NCBI RefSeq assembly: GCF_022763245.1
Contig: NZ_JALEGV010000041.1
Location: 667,223 to 731,222, forward strand
DNA: 64,000 bases
Reading direction: 5' to 3'
Origin: Oricola sp.
GTDB taxonomy: Bacteria; Pseudomonadota; Alphaproteobacteria; Rhizobiales; Rhizobiaceae
The notes below the pieces were generated by a model. That model was not told where the DNA came from, ran no database searches, and saw only the letters and a program-made list of their open reading frames with translations. Of the stretch, positions 9,478 to 19,178 are shown piece by piece (within the stretch, counting starts at the first letter, position 1; the number at the start of each line of letters is the position of its first letter). Both the position numbers and the translations under genes were made by a program.

Positions 9478-9878
9478 CAGAAGCCTCCCGCGACGCCCGA
9501 CGCGACGACTGTCGCGACGGTGTCGAGCAGCGCGGCCGGAACGATCAGCCCGGCGACCGCGGCAGTGACCGCGTAGCCGATCCCCGCCAGTCCGAGAGAC
9601 CCGGCGAGAACGCCGGCGATCCCGGCCGGCGTGACGTCGAAGATCGCCCTCTCGTCGCCGGTCGCGATCGCGAGGATGCGCGCGGCGAGATCGCCGGCCG
9701 GGCCGACAGCGGCGGCAGCCTGCACCGACCGGTCCACATGGCCGATCGCCGCGGCCATGCGCCTCGCCTCGTCATCCGTGGCGACCAGGGCGAGCGCCGC
9801 GTCGCGCCGGCCGTGCGGCCAGCGGTCGGGGTCACCTCCATGGGCAAGCAGAAACTGTTCGAATTGATCCCTGTCCAT
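9477..9878 (-). CDS. Small membrane protein, putative anti-sigma factor
   Basis: 133 aa from ATG 9878, overlapping the sigma factor stop by 1 bp (TGATG); GTG 9881 is an alternative start. The N-terminal half is soluble (MDRDQFEQFLLAHGGDPDRW, then ARRMAAAIGHVDRSV). The C-terminal half has one or two hydrophobic segments (AGIAGVLAGSLGLAGIGYAV and the LIVPAALLDTVATVVASG region). I recognise no named domain, and the HxxxCxxC zinc motif of ZAS anti-sigmas is absent. The role is inferred from position: it lies between an ECF sigma factor and a CnrX-like sensor, the usual place for the membrane anti-sigma factor. Confidence 0.65.
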   Translation of the reverse strand: MDRDQFEQFLLAHGGDPDRWPHGRRDAALALVATDDEARRMAAAIGHVDRSVQAAAAVGPAGDLAARILAIATGDERAIFDVTPAGIAGVLAGSLGLAGIGYAVTAAVAGLIVPAALLDTVATVVASGVAGGF

Positions 9879-10468
9879 CACTCGGCCCTTTCGCGCCCGG
9901 TTGCCTGATCGCGCAGCGTGCGCCTTGCGCGCACCAGTAATTGTTCGACCGCGCCCGTGCTGATCTGCATTGTTTGCGCGATCTCCGGATTGGCAAGCCC
10001 CGCCACGACGCTCAAAAGCAGCGCCATGCGTTGCCGGTCGGGCAGCGCCTTGACCGCCGCCGCGGCCAGCGCGAGTTCGCCGCGCCCCGACAGGGTCCGC
10101 TCCGGATCGTCGTCATTCGCCATCACTGCTTCCACCTTGTCGAGCCCCACCCAGGACTTCAGCCTTCGCCGCCGCATGTGGTCGATGCAGCGGTTGGCGG
10201 TGACGCGGAAAAGCCATGTCGAAAACCTCGCCTCGCCCGCCTCCCATCTGGCGGCATTGCGCCAGACGGCAAGAAACACGTCCTGGGCGATGTCGTCGGC
10301 GTCGGCGGCGTTGGCGACATAGCCCTGCGCGACGCGCCGGACGCGGTCGAGATGGCGCGACACGAGCAGGCCGAAGGCCCGCTCGCTGCCGCCGGCCGCG
10401 GCGCGAAGAAGCTCGTCATCTGTGTCCTCGCGCGGCACGGCGACTTGATCCCGCTTCCGATCACCCAT
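9878..10468 (-). CDS. ECF-family RNA polymerase sigma factor
   Basis: 196 aa from ATG 10468; an in-frame start 45 bases upstream would add 15 residues. Region 2 contains ADDIAQDVFLAVWRN and FSTWLFRVTANRCIDHMRRR. Region 4 contains LPDRQRMALLLSVVAGLANP followed by EIAQTMQISTGAVEQLLVRA, the HTH that reads the -35 element. Regions 1 and 3 are absent, as expected for ECF sigmas. It is cotranscribed with the putative anti-sigma and CnrX-like genes, and lies 77 bp downstream of the EF-hand gene. No strong ribosome site precedes ATG 10468. Confidence 0.92.
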   Translation of the reverse strand: MGDRKRDQVAVPREDTDDELLRAAAGGSERAFGLLVSRHLDRVRRVAQGYVANAADADDIAQDVFLAVWRNAARWEAGEARFSTWLFRVTANRCIDHMRRRRLKSWVGLDKVEAVMANDDDPERTLSGRGELALAAAAVKALPDRQRMALLLSVVAGLANPEIAQTMQISTGAVEQLLVRARRTLRDQATGRERAE

Positions 10469-10545
10469 CGTGTGTGACCGTGTTGTTGTAGACGCCCCCG
10501 CCGGGACCGACAATCGCGCCGGTCCCGGACAGGCGCCGGCCCGTG

Positions 10546-11001
10546 TCAGCGGGCGGCGGCCAGGATTTCGGCGATGCGGTCCAGTTCCGTGCGGTCGATC
10601 GAACCGTCGGCGTCGAGGTCGACAAGCGCCAGGCCGGGGCGGGGCGCGGACTGGAACTCGCTCAGCGAGACCGCGCCGTCGCCATTAAGGTCGAACTGGT
10701 CGAGGCGTTCCTCTCCCATCATCCGCGCGATCTCGGCGCGGCGCTGGCGCCGCTCGGCCGCCTTGCGGATCTCGGCCTGCGAGATCGCGCCGTCTCCGTC
10801 GGTGTCGGCGCGCTCGAAGGCGTGGAGCCGTAGCGTCTCGATCTCCTGCGGGTCGAGGCGGTCGTCGCCGTTCGTGTCGCCGGTCTGGAGAAGGAAGTTG
10901 ATCAGCAGCCTGGCACGGGGGCCGGCTTCCGCGGCGCTTGCAGGGCTGGCAATAGCGACGCCGACGCACAAGAGGCCGGCCATGGCGGTCAAGGATTTCA
11001 T
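10546..11001 (-). CDS. Exported EF-hand calcium-binding protein (four EF loops)
   Basis: 151 aa with a Sec signal peptide (MKSLTAMAGLLCVGVAIASPASA, likely cut after residue 23). Four canonical 12-residue EF loops are visible: DTNGDDRLDPQE, DTDGDGAISQAE, DLNGDGAVSLSE and DLDADGSIDRTE, all with acidic residues at the chelating positions. It is therefore a small periplasmic Ca2+-binding protein of the calmodulin-like bacterial type. It sits directly upstream of the ECF sigma module on the same strand and may be a target or part of that envelope-stress unit; this is inference from position. Confidence 0.9.
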   Translation of the reverse strand: MKSLTAMAGLLCVGVAIASPASAAEAGPRARLLINFLLQTGDTNGDDRLDPQEIETLRLHAFERADTDGDGAISQAEIRKAAERRQRRAEIARMMGEERLDQFDLNGDGAVSLSEFQSAPRPGLALVDLDADGSIDRTELDRIAEILAAAR

Positions 11002-11142
11002 GAGGATGCTCCCGTCTTCTGGTCAGTTGGAACAGGCCGGATCATGTCCGACCTGCTCCTGACACGCGGGCGCAGCCGGCCTCCTACGCGGACAATGGAA
11101 AAAAGTCCGGTCGGCGGGGGCGGCCTGGGTGAGGCGGGTCGT

Positions 11143-11874
11143 CTACACGACCACGATCGAAGCGCCGGAGGTGACGCGGCCATAGAGGTCGATCACATCC
11201 TGCTGGATGAGGCGCACGCACCCGCTGGAGACGGCCTTTCCGATCGACCAGTATTCCGGCGAACCGTGGATGCGGTAGAGCGTGTCCTCGCCGTTCTGGA
11301 AGATGTAGAGCGCGCGGGCGCCGAGCGGATTGGTCGGACCCGGCGGCATGCCGCCATTCGCCGCGCTCCATTGCTCCAGTTCCGGCTGGCGCTGGATCAT
11401 CTCGTCCGGCGGCGTCCATTTGGGCCATTGCCGCTTGTAGGCGATCTTCGCGCGGCCGGACCATTCGAAACCCGCCCGGCCGAGACCGACGCCATAGCGC
11501 ATGGCCATGCCGTCTTCCTGAACCAGATGCAGGAAGAAGGTCTTCGTGTTGACGATGACCGTGCCGACGGGTTCGCGGGTCGCGAAACGGACCTGCTGGC
11601 GATGGAAGCGCGCCGGCACCTTTGCCGCATCGACGGCGGGTATCGGGAAGCGCTCATTCGGCAGCGCCCGGTAGGCCGTGACCGTGGCCGACGGCGTTGC
11701 CGCAACCGGTGGCGCCGCGATCGGGCTGTCGGTTTGGCAGCCGGCAAGAGCCACGCTGGCGATCCCGGCGGCTCCGGTCAGAAAGCGCCGGCGAGACAGG
11801 GGAAGGGCGTTCGGCGTGTCGTCCGAAAGCCGGTGAAGGCCGCGCATGTCGCGCGGCGTGATGGTGTTTGTCAT
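11143..11874 (-). CDS. L,D-transpeptidase (YkuD), Tat-exported lipoprotein
   Basis: 243 aa from ATG 11874. The N-terminus has a twin-arginine motif SRRRFL followed by a hydrophobic stretch ending in a lipobox (ALAGC), so it is probably a Tat-dependent lipoprotein. The YkuD catalytic region is HGSPEYWSIGKAVSSGCVRL, with the conserved HG and the nucleophilic cysteine in SSGCVRL, then DVIDLYGRV. This family makes 3-3 crosslinks in peptidoglycan or attaches proteins to it; many copies occur in Rhizobiales, where L,D-crosslinks are abundant. The gene follows the small exported protein by 57 bp and precedes the EF-hand gene. Confidence 0.92.
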   Translation of the reverse strand: MTNTITPRDMRGLHRLSDDTPNALPLSRRRFLTGAAGIASVALAGCQTDSPIAAPPVAATPSATVTAYRALPNERFPIPAVDAAKVPARFHRQQVRFATREPVGTVIVNTKTFFLHLVQEDGMAMRYGVGLGRAGFEWSGRAKIAYKRQWPKWTPPDEMIQRQPELEQWSAANGGMPPGPTNPLGARALYIFQNGEDTLYRIHGSPEYWSIGKAVSSGCVRLIQQDVIDLYGRVTSGASIVVV

Positions 11875-11931
11875 GATCTGATGTCCTGATTGCGTTAGCA
11901 GGGCCGGCGCGTTCGCGCGGCGTTTCGGCAA

Positions 11932-12342
11932 TCAGGCGATCGGTGGTCTGAAGAGCCGGCCGGTCTCGTGTCCGGACAGGCTCGGCGGGATGGATGCCAC
12001 GTGCAGCGCGCGCGCCAGGGGCGGAAAGACCAGCACGATGTCGCAGGGGTGCTTCGCTTCGCTGCTGCACGATGAAGACGAGAGGGGCTTCGTGTCGCCG
12101 CTGCGGGGCGGCAGGACCTTGCGCCAGCAAAGGCGCTTCGTCGACGGGTTGCCGACTTCCGAACCTGTCCCCGCATTTACTCCGGTCTCGATACCGGCCG
12201 ACCCCAGCGCCGCAGCGGCACTGGCTTCCGCGAGTTCCAATCCGGTGAGCAGCAAGGATAACAGCAGGACGATCACGACATTGCGCATGAGGCTCATTAA
12301 GGCCGCAATGGTGTCGATTTCCATGAACGCCGGATCAAACAT
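11932..12342 (-). CDS. Small putative exported protein, unknown function
   Basis: 136 aa as the longest reading; starts at 12324, 12297 or 12288 are also possible and none has a clear ribosome site. From the inner Met it reads MRNVVIVLLLSLLLTG, a plausible signal or membrane segment, followed by a polar region with three cysteines and a proline-rich tail (SLSGHETGRLFRPPIA). I recognise no domain. An overlapping plus-strand reading (11990-12400) is less protein-like. It lies upstream of the L,D-transpeptidase on the same strand. Whether it is a real gene is uncertain. Confidence 0.4.
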   Translation of the reverse strand: MFDPAFMEIDTIAALMSLMRNVVIVLLLSLLLTGLELAEASAAAALGSAGIETGVNAGTGSEVGNPSTKRLCWRKVLPPRSGDTKPLSSSSCSSEAKHPCDIVLVFPPLARALHVASIPPSLSGHETGRLFRPPIA

Positions 12343-12343
12343 C

Positions 12344-12362
12344 CGTGAAGCGCGTCTTCACG
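12344..12362. repeat. Short perfect inverted repeat upstream of the small exported protein
   Basis: CGTGAAG (12344-12350), a 5-base spacer, then CTTCACG (12356-12362), immediately upstream of the longest start of the gene ending at 11932. It could be an operator or a weak hairpin. No T-run follows on either strand. Confidence 0.35.
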
Positions 12363-12494
12363 CGGAGGCCCCGCAGGCGTGCGATCGCCGGTTTGTTTGA
12401 CGGTCGGCAGGAGAGAATTTGCGCCCGCAACACAAGGGGCTTGCAGCGCGGGACCCGCGACCGATTGGCCGCAGGCCGGTTTGGTCAGGGGCGC

Positions 12495-13292
12495 TTAGCC
12501 CGCCGAAGCGACGGCGCGCTTGGCCATGACCTTGACGAGATTGGCGCGGTAGTCCGCCGTGCCGTGCAGGTCCTCCATCATGTCGCCCGCATCGACGGAG
12601 AGGCCGTCCAGCGCGCCGGCGGAGAAATCGGAGGACAGCGCCGCTTCGGCGTCGCTCCACCGGTAAACGCCGTCATTGCCTGCACCGGTCACGCCGACGC
12701 GCACGCCATTGCCGCCCTTGGCCACGAACACGCCGGCCATGGCGTAGCGCGAGGCGGGGTTAGGAAACTTGGAATAGGCGCAGGCATCCGGCGCGGTGAA
12801 GGAGACCGCCGTGACGATCTCGTCCTCGTCCAGGGCCGTCTCGAACATGCCGGTGAAGAAATCGTCCGCGGCGATGTCGCGCTTGGAGGTGTGGATCGTC
12901 GCGCCGAGAGCCAGCATGGCGGAGGGGTAGTCGGCCGCCGGATCGTTGTTGGAGATCGAGCCGCCGATCGTGCCCATGTGGCGCACCTGCGGGTCGCCGA
13001 TGTGGCTGGCGAGCGAGCAGAGGCCCGGGCAGACGGCCTTCAGGTCCGCCGAATTGGCCACGTCGTAATGCGTCGTGCCGGCGCCGATGCGGACATTCGC
13101 ACCATCGACGGAAATGCCCTTCAGATCGGCGATATGGCGCAGATCGATCAGCGAATCCGGCGCCGCCAGGCGCTGCTTCATGGTCGGGATCAGGGTCTGG
13201 CCGCCGGCGACGAATTTGCCGCCGTCGGCTTCGCCCATCAGCTTGACCGCTTCCTCGACGGAACCGGCGCGATGGTAGGTGGTCTCATACAT
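12495..13292 (-). CDS. Molybdenum hydroxylase FAD-binding subunit (CoxM-like)
   Basis: 265 aa medium subunit. The two FAD-binding motifs of this family are present: AGGQTLIP (residues 29-36) and TIGGSISNNDPAADYP, about 80 residues later. It passes electrons from the [2Fe-2S] subunit to FAD in a xanthine-oxidase-family S-L-M heterotrimer. The gene follows the large subunit by 143 bp. The substrate is set by the large subunit and is unknown. No cofactor-insertion genes (CoxD, XdhC/CoxF types) are in the window, so maturation must be encoded elsewhere. Confidence 0.93.
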   Translation of the reverse strand: MYETTYHRAGSVEEAVKLMGEADGGKFVAGGQTLIPTMKQRLAAPDSLIDLRHIADLKGISVDGANVRIGAGTTHYDVANSADLKAVCPGLCSLASHIGDPQVRHMGTIGGSISNNDPAADYPSAMLALGATIHTSKRDIAADDFFTGMFETALDEDEIVTAVSFTAPDACAYSKFPNPASRYAMAGVFVAKGGNGVRVGVTGAGNDGVYRWSDAEAALSSDFSAGALDGLSVDAGDMMEDLHGTADYRANLVKVMAKRAVASAG

Positions 13293-13435
13293 GGTCTAGG
13301 TCCTTTCGCTCTCGGGCCGTGTCGCGCCTACGGCGCCGGCCCTTCGCGGGCGCGCAGCGAAGCAGGCTGAGACCGTTCGGCCTCGACCTTCCTCGCCTTG
13401 TGCACGCATCCCGCTCATCCTCGGTTCATTTTCTG

Positions 13436-15778
13436 TCAGGCCCGCATGGCCGCCCACACCTTCTGCGGCGTGGCGGGCATGGTCAGGTTGTTGTTGCCGA
13501 TCGCGTCGGTGATCGCATTCATCACCGCCGGCGGCGAGCCGATGGCGCCGGCCTCGCCGCAGCCCTTGATCCCCAGCGGGTTCGACGGGCAGGCGGTGAC
13601 CGTGTGCGACACCTGGTAGGACGGCACGTCGTCGGCGCGCGGCATGGTGTAATCCATGTAGCTCGCCGTCAGAAGCTGGCCGGTCTCGCGATCATAGGCC
13701 GTGCCTTCGAGAAGCGCCTGTCCGATGCCCTGGCCGATGCCGCCATGAACCTGCCCCTCGACGATCATCGGGTTGATGATGTTGCCGAAATCGTCCGCCG
13801 CGACGAACTGCACGATCTCCGTCTTGCCGGTGTCCGGATCGACCTCGACTTCGCAGACATAGCAGCCGGCCGGGAAGGTGAAGTTGGACGGATCGTAGAA
13901 CGCGCCCTCCTTCAGGCCGGGCTCCATGCCCGCCGGCAGGTTGTGGGCCGTGTAGGCGTTGAGCGCGACTTCGTGCCAGCCAAGCGCCTTGTCAGTGCCG
14001 GCAACCTTCACCTGGCCGTTTTCGATGACGATGTCGGACTCGTCGGCTTCCAGCAGATGTGCGGCGATGGCCTTGGCCTTCACCTCCACCTTGTCGAGGG
14101 CCTTGACGATGGCGCTCATACCGACGGCGCCGGAGCGCGAGCCGTAGGTGCCCATGCCCATCTGCACCTTGTCGGTGTCGCCATGCACGACCGAGACCGA
14201 ATCGATCGGAACGCCGAAGCGGTCCGCGACGAGCTGGGCGAAGGTCGTCTCGTGGCCCTGGCCGTGGCTGTGCGAACCGGTGAGGATCTCCACCGTTCCG
14301 ACTGCGTTGACGCGCACTTCCGCCGATTCCCACAGGCCGACGCCGGCGCCGAGCGAACCGACGGCCTGGGACGGGGCGATGCCGCAGGCCTCGATATAGC
14401 AGCTCATGCCGATGCCGCGTTTCTTGCCCCGGCTCTCGGCTTCCGCCTTGCGGGCCGCAAAACCGGACCAGTCGGCGGCCGCCATCGCGGCGTCGAGCGA
14501 AGCCTCGTAGTCGCCGGCGTCGTAATTCATGATCACCGGCGTCTGGTAGGGGAATTCGCGAATGAAGTTCGTCCGCCGCAGTTCCGCCGGCGAGACGCCC
14601 AGTTCGCGCGCCGCCGTTTCAACGGTGCGCTCCAGGAGATAGGTCGCCTCCGGACGGCCGGCGCCGCGATAGGCGTCGACCGGTGCGGTGTTGGTGTAGA
14701 CCGTGCGCACGTTGCAGTGGATCGCCGGGATCGTGTACTGGCCCGACAGCAGCGTGGCATAGAGATAGGTCGGCACCGACGACGAGAAGAGCGACATGTA
14801 GGCGCCGAGATTGGCGATCGTGTCGACCTTCAGGCCGGTCATCCGGTTGTTGGCGTCGAACGCCAGTTCCACCGTCGTGACATGGTCGCGGCCATGCGCG
14901 TCGGTCAAAAACGACTCGGTGCGGTCGGCGACCCACTTGACCGGAACGCCGCTCTTCTTCGACGCCCACAGGCAGACGATTTCTTCCGGGTAGATGTAGA
15001 TCTTCGAGCCGAAGCCGCCGCCGACATCGGGGGCGATCACCCGCAGCTTGTTTTCCGGCGCCACCGAATAGAAGGCGCTCATGACGAGACGCGCGACATG
15101 CGGGTTCTGCGAGGTCGTCCAGCAGGTGTAGTGGTCCTCGGCCTCGTCATAGACGCCAAGCGTCGCGCGCGGCTCCATGGCGTTGGGCACGAGCCGGTTG
15201 TTGACGATCTGCATGCGGGTGACATGGGCTGCCGACGCGATCGCCGCATCCGCCGCGGCGCCGTCGCCGATCTCCCAGTCATAGATCAGGTTGCCGGGCG
15301 CGTTGTCGTGGATCAGCGGCGCGCCGTCCTTCAGCGCGTCCACCGCCTCGGTCACGGCGGGCAGTTCCTCGTAGGTGACGTTCACGGCCTCGGCGGCGTC
15401 GCGCGCCTGACCTTTCGTGTCGGCCACGACGATCGCCACGGCGTCGCCGACATAGCGCACCTTGGACTGGGCCAGCGGGCGCCAGTCGCCCATGTTCATC
15501 GGCGAGCCATCCTTGGAATGGATCATCCAGCCACAGATCAGCGAGCCGATGCCGTCATTGGCGAGTTCGTCGCCGGTCAGGACGGCGATCACGCCCGGCA
15601 TGCTGGCCGCAGCGGCGGTGTCGATGCCCTTGATGGTCGCATGGGCGTGCGGCGAGCGCACGAATGCGGCATGCTTCATGCCGGGGACGACCATGTCGTC
15701 GGTGTAACGGCCCTTGCCGGTGATGAACCGCTTGTCTTCCTTGCGCGCCACCCGGGCGCCGATGCCTTCAATACCCAT
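13436..15778 (-). CDS. Molybdenum hydroxylase large subunit, CoxL form II type
   Basis: 780 aa molybdopterin-cytosine-dinucleotide-binding catalytic subunit. Visible family signatures are [10 protein letters not shown] in the first half, [13 protein letters not shown] at the active-site loop, [13 protein letters not shown] for cofactor binding, and [10 protein letters not shown] containing the catalytic glutamate. True aerobic CO dehydrogenase (form I) carries AYXCSFR at the loop; here it is AYRGAGR, the form II pattern. So it is more likely an aldehyde, N-heterocycle or other hydroxylase than a CO oxidiser, despite probable automatic 'carbon monoxide dehydrogenase' labels. It follows coxS-like by 118 bp and precedes coxM-like. 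Confidence 0.93.
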   Translation of the reverse strand: MGIEGIGARVARKEDKRFITGKGRYTDDMVVPGMKHAAFVRSPHAHATIKGIDTAAAASMPGVIAVLTGDELANDGIGSLICGWMIHSKDGSPMNMGDWRPLAQSKVRYVGDAVAIVVADTKGQARDAAEAVNVTYEELPAVTEAVDALKDGAPLIHDNAPGNLIYDWEIGDGAAADAAIASAAHVTRMQIVNNRLVPNAMEPRATLGVYDEAEDHYTCWTTSQNPHVARLVMSAFYSVAPENKLRVIAPDVGGGFGSKIYIYPEEIVCLWASKKSGVPVKWVADRTESFLTDAHGRDHVTTVELAFDANNRMTGLKVDTIANLGAYMSLFSSSVPTYLYATLLSGQYTIPAIHCNVRTVYTNTAPVDAYRGAGRPEATYLLERTVETAARELGVSPAELRRTNFIREFPYQTPVIMNYDAGDYEASLDAAMAAADWSGFAARKAEAESRGKKRGIGMSCYIEACGIAPSQAVGSLGAGVGLWESAEVRVNAVGTVEILTGSHSHGQGHETTFAQLVADRFGVPIDSVSVVHGDTDKVQMGMGTYGSRSGAVGMSAIVKALDKVEVKAKAIAAHLLEADESDIVIENGQVKVAGTDKALGWHEVALNAYTAHNLPAGMEPGLKEGAFYDPSNFTFPAGCYVCEVEVDPDTGKTEIVQFVAADDFGNIINPMIVEGQVHGGIGQGIGQALLEGTAYDRETGQLLTASYMDYTMPRADDVPSYQVSHTVTACPSNPLGIKGCGEAGAIGSPPAVMNAITDAIGNNNLTMPATPQKVWAAMRA

Positions 15779-15896
15779 AAGTCACTCCTCCCTATGGTTG
15801 CCAGCGAACGGGCAAATGCGGTCCGCGATCACGGGATGTCCCGCAGCCGCTACCGCCTCCTCCTGCCGTGTTCGCCGCTCATTGTTGCCTTCCCGC

Positions 15897-16388
<492 letters not shown>

Positions 16389-16724
16389 CTAGATCCTCCC
16401 ACTGACTTTCGACGAGTGCGCCGCAGGACCGGCACACGATTGCGTCCACCCGGAACTTGGCGGCGAACTCGGGAATTGTCCATATGGCACAAACAATAAA
16501 CAGGATGTGTGCATGTGCCGCGCATTCCGGTCTTGAATTCCCCGGCCGATGCCGATAAAGCGCCCGTTAGCGTTTTTGACGTATGTTCGACGCTCCTCGC
16601 CGCATGAAGTCAGTTGCCAGAACGCATCGTTCGCAAGGCTCGGGCCAAAGCGGTGGGAAGTCCGAGAACACGGGTGATCGACGCCAGTTCGAAGTGACGA
16701 AAAACTGATTCAGAATCTTCGAAT
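16389..16724. other. Gene-free stretch upstream of the molybdenum hydroxylase operon
   Basis: 336 bp between the coxS-like start and the tRNA gene. It should hold the operon promoter. An A+T-richer patch near 16476-16505 stands out from the GC-rich surroundings, but I cannot assign a confident -35/-10 pair, operator or hairpin. No protein-like reading frame is seen. Confidence 0.5.
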
Positions 16725-16800
<76 letters not shown>

Positions 16801-16903
16801 CCATTTCCGACACTCCGCCAGTCCCCCTGTGACATAGAGTCCCGGCTCCGTTTACGGAACGCCCGTCTTCGAGCCCGGCGAAATCGCCGCGCGGCCGACA
16901 GGT

Positions 16904-18148
16904 TCATGCGGAGACGCGCGCGACGAGCGGGACGTAGTCCTCCAGATCAGGTGCCGGGAACTTCACCGTCTCGCCGGTTTCCGCCGAGCGGTAGAGGCCG
17001 ATCAGGATTTCCACCACCGCGAGCCCGTCATGGAAGGTCTCGAGCGGGGTCTCGCCCTTGCGGAAGTGCTCGACCATGTGCCGGTTCTCGTCGGTGTAGC
17101 CATAGACGCCGGCTTCGTCTTCAAGGACGGGCATCAGGCCCTGTTCGGCATTCTGCTTCTCGACAAGATCCTCGCCCTCGGAGCCTTTCACGGCGCGCGA
17201 CATGAAGATCTTCAGACCGGTCGCCAGCGAGTTGAACTCCATCGCGTATTCGGGGCCGAGCAGTTCGAGCTGGATCCTCAGGCCCGCGCCGACATAGGCC
17301 CAGGAGGTCGTCGCCTCGATCATCAGTTCGTTGCCGTCCTCGTCCTCCAGCGAGACCGTGGCGCGGGCGAAATCCTCCGACGGCCGGTTGCGGTAATCGA
17401 CCTCGGCGCCGAAGCGCTCGCGCAGCTCGTCGGCATAGCGCGGCCGGGTCCATTTGAGATTGGCGACCGTGCCGTTGACCGCCTTGACCCTCAGTGAATC
17501 ACGCGGCGCGCCGGGCGCGGTCAGCAGGTGCCGCGCGACCTCGACGGAATGGCACATCATGTCGTTGAGCACGCCGCCGCCCTGCTTGTCGCCCTGCCAG
17601 AACCAAGGCTCGTGCGGCCCCGAATGCTCTTCCGCCGCACGCGCGAGATATGGGCGTCCGGTCGTCGAGGCGGCGCGGCGCCAGACGATCTCCTTGCCGC
17701 GAAGCACCGGCGTGGCGAAGACCTGGTTTTCGAGATAGCCGTGATTGAGGCCTGCATCCTCGGCGAGATGCAGCATCTCGCGCGCCTCGGCGATGGTGCG
17801 CCCGAGCGGCTTTTCGCAGGCGACGGCGAAGACGCCGCTGCGTCCGCCCTTCACCTCGTCATGGATCGTCCGCATGATTTCCAGGCGCGTATGGTTCGGC
17901 GTCAGGATCCAGATCGCGTCGACATCCTCGGCCTGCAGCAGCGATTGCAGCGATTCATGCGGCTTGCATTCGCCGAGCCACAGCGCCGCGACATGGTCGG
18001 CGATCCGCTGCCGGTTTTCCGCCTTGCGACTGTAGACGCCCGTCACCTCGACATTGCGCACACCGACCATCGCCTTCAGGTGGAACTCGGCGATGAAACC
18101 GGTTCCGACGAAGCCGACGCGCAGGATTTTCTTCGGAAAGGCGGTCAT
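16904..18148 (-). CDS. Gfo/Idh/MocA family NAD(P)-dependent oxidoreductase
   Basis: 414 aa. The N-terminal Rossmann fold shows VGFVGTGFIAEFH (residues ~12-24). The family motif EKPLG occurs as CEKPLGRTIAEA near residue 130, with the conserved lysine that takes part in catalysis. Family members oxidise or reduce sugars, inositols or their derivatives. The protein is longer than the usual 330-390 aa. It is the last gene of the LacI-ABC operon (15 bp after the LacI stop; ribosome site GAAGGAGA), so it likely acts first on the imported sugar or polyol. The substrate is not predictable. Confidence 0.9.
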   Translation of the reverse strand: MTAFPKKILRVGFVGTGFIAEFHLKAMVGVRNVEVTGVYSRKAENRQRIADHVAALWLGECKPHESLQSLLQAEDVDAIWILTPNHTRLEIMRTIHDEVKGGRSGVFAVACEKPLGRTIAEAREMLHLAEDAGLNHGYLENQVFATPVLRGKEIVWRRAASTTGRPYLARAAEEHSGPHEPWFWQGDKQGGGVLNDMMCHSVEVARHLLTAPGAPRDSLRVKAVNGTVANLKWTRPRYADELRERFGAEVDYRNRPSEDFARATVSLEDEDGNELMIEATTSWAYVGAGLRIQLELLGPEYAMEFNSLATGLKIFMSRAVKGSEGEDLVEKQNAEQGLMPVLEDEAGVYGYTDENRHMVEHFRKGETPLETFHDGLAVVEILIGLYRSAETGETVKFPAPDLEDYVPLVARVSA

Positions 18149-18163
18149 GTCTGCGTGTCTCCT

Positions 18164-19177
18164 TCAGGTCGTGGTGGGTGGCGCGGTTGTGCCGCGGATT
18201 TGCAGGGTGGTGGGCATGATGACCGCGTCCGCGGGAACCGGTCCGCCGGTCATCTTCTGGAGAAGGATCGTCATCGCCTCCCGGCCGATGTCGGCACGCG
18301 GCTGGCAGACCGTCGAAAGCGGCGGCTGGAACGCTTCCGACAGGAACAGGTCGTCGAAACCCATGACGGAAACCTTCCCCGGCACGGCCATGCCGAGATC
18401 GCTCAGCTTGCCGATCACCCCGAATGCCATGCTGTCGCTGGCCGTGAATATTGCGGTGGGCGGTGAGGCAAGGCTCATCAACCTGGCACACGCGTCCTGG
18501 CCGCTTTTGAGGCCGAAGTCGCCGCGGGCTTCGTATTCCTCCGGGACGGCAAGGCCGGCATTTTCCATCGCCTGCCGGTAGCCCTGCAGCCGGCGTTTGC
18601 TCATCCCTTCCGGGATCGGCCCGGTCACATGCGCAATCCGTGTGTGGCCGAGCCCGATCAGGTGTTCCACGGCTTCGCGCGCCGCCGCCTCGTTGTCGAT
18701 CAGAACATGCGGAAAGGACGAGCCCTCGATCATTTCCAGCGCCACGACGACCGGCCGGTCGGGAGCGGCTTCGCGGGTCTCCCGCGTCGGCAGCTTGCCC
18801 GTCATCAGGATCATGCCGTCGGCATGCCCGTCGCCGAGCATTTCGAAATACTCCGCCTCGCGGTCCGGATCGTCCTCGGTGTTGCCCATGAGAACGGAGT
18901 AGCCGGCCTCCCGGGCCGCGGCCTCGACGCCCTTGAAGATCTCGAGATAAAACGGGTTGCCGACATCGCGCACGACCATGAGCACCGCCATGGACCGCTG
19001 CGTTCTCAGGTTGCGGGCGCTGACATTCGGTCGGTAGCCGAGGCTTGCCGCGGCGTCCCGGATACGGGTGAGCGTCGGCTCGGCGACGAGGCCCGTCCCC
19101 GTAAGCGCGCGTGACACCGTGGCCGGAGAAACCCCGACGGCCGCGGCGATGTCCTTGATGCGCGGGGTCTTCTCCAT
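18164..19177 (-). CDS. LacI-family transcriptional repressor
   Basis: 337 aa. The N-terminal HTH reads IKDIAAAVGVSPATVSRALT with the hinge helix SARNLRTQ near residue 55. A periplasmic-binding-protein-like effector domain follows (AVLMVVRDVGNPFYLEIFKG, then FTASDSMAFGVIG). It lies inside the ABC operon, 1 bp after the second permease gene, and probably represses the operon through the palindrome at 23797-23810. The inducer is presumably the imported sugar or a product of it. Confidence 0.92.
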   Translation of the reverse strand: MEKTPRIKDIAAAVGVSPATVSRALTGTGLVAEPTLTRIRDAAASLGYRPNVSARNLRTQRSMAVLMVVRDVGNPFYLEIFKGVEAAAREAGYSVLMGNTEDDPDREAEYFEMLGDGHADGMILMTGKLPTRETREAAPDRPVVVALEMIEGSSFPHVLIDNEAAAREAVEHLIGLGHTRIAHVTGPIPEGMSKRRLQGYRQAMENAGLAVPEEYEARGDFGLKSGQDACARLMSLASPPTAIFTASDSMAFGVIGKLSDLGMAVPGKVSVMGFDDLFLSEAFQPPLSTVCQPRADIGREAMTILLQKMTGGPVPADAVIMPTTLQIRGTTAPPTTT

Positions 19178-19178
19178 G

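Noticed and set aside
11990-12400. A plus-strand 136-aa frame overlapping the small exported protein
   Set aside because: It has no signal, domain or ribosome site and opposes the direction of all neighbouring genes.
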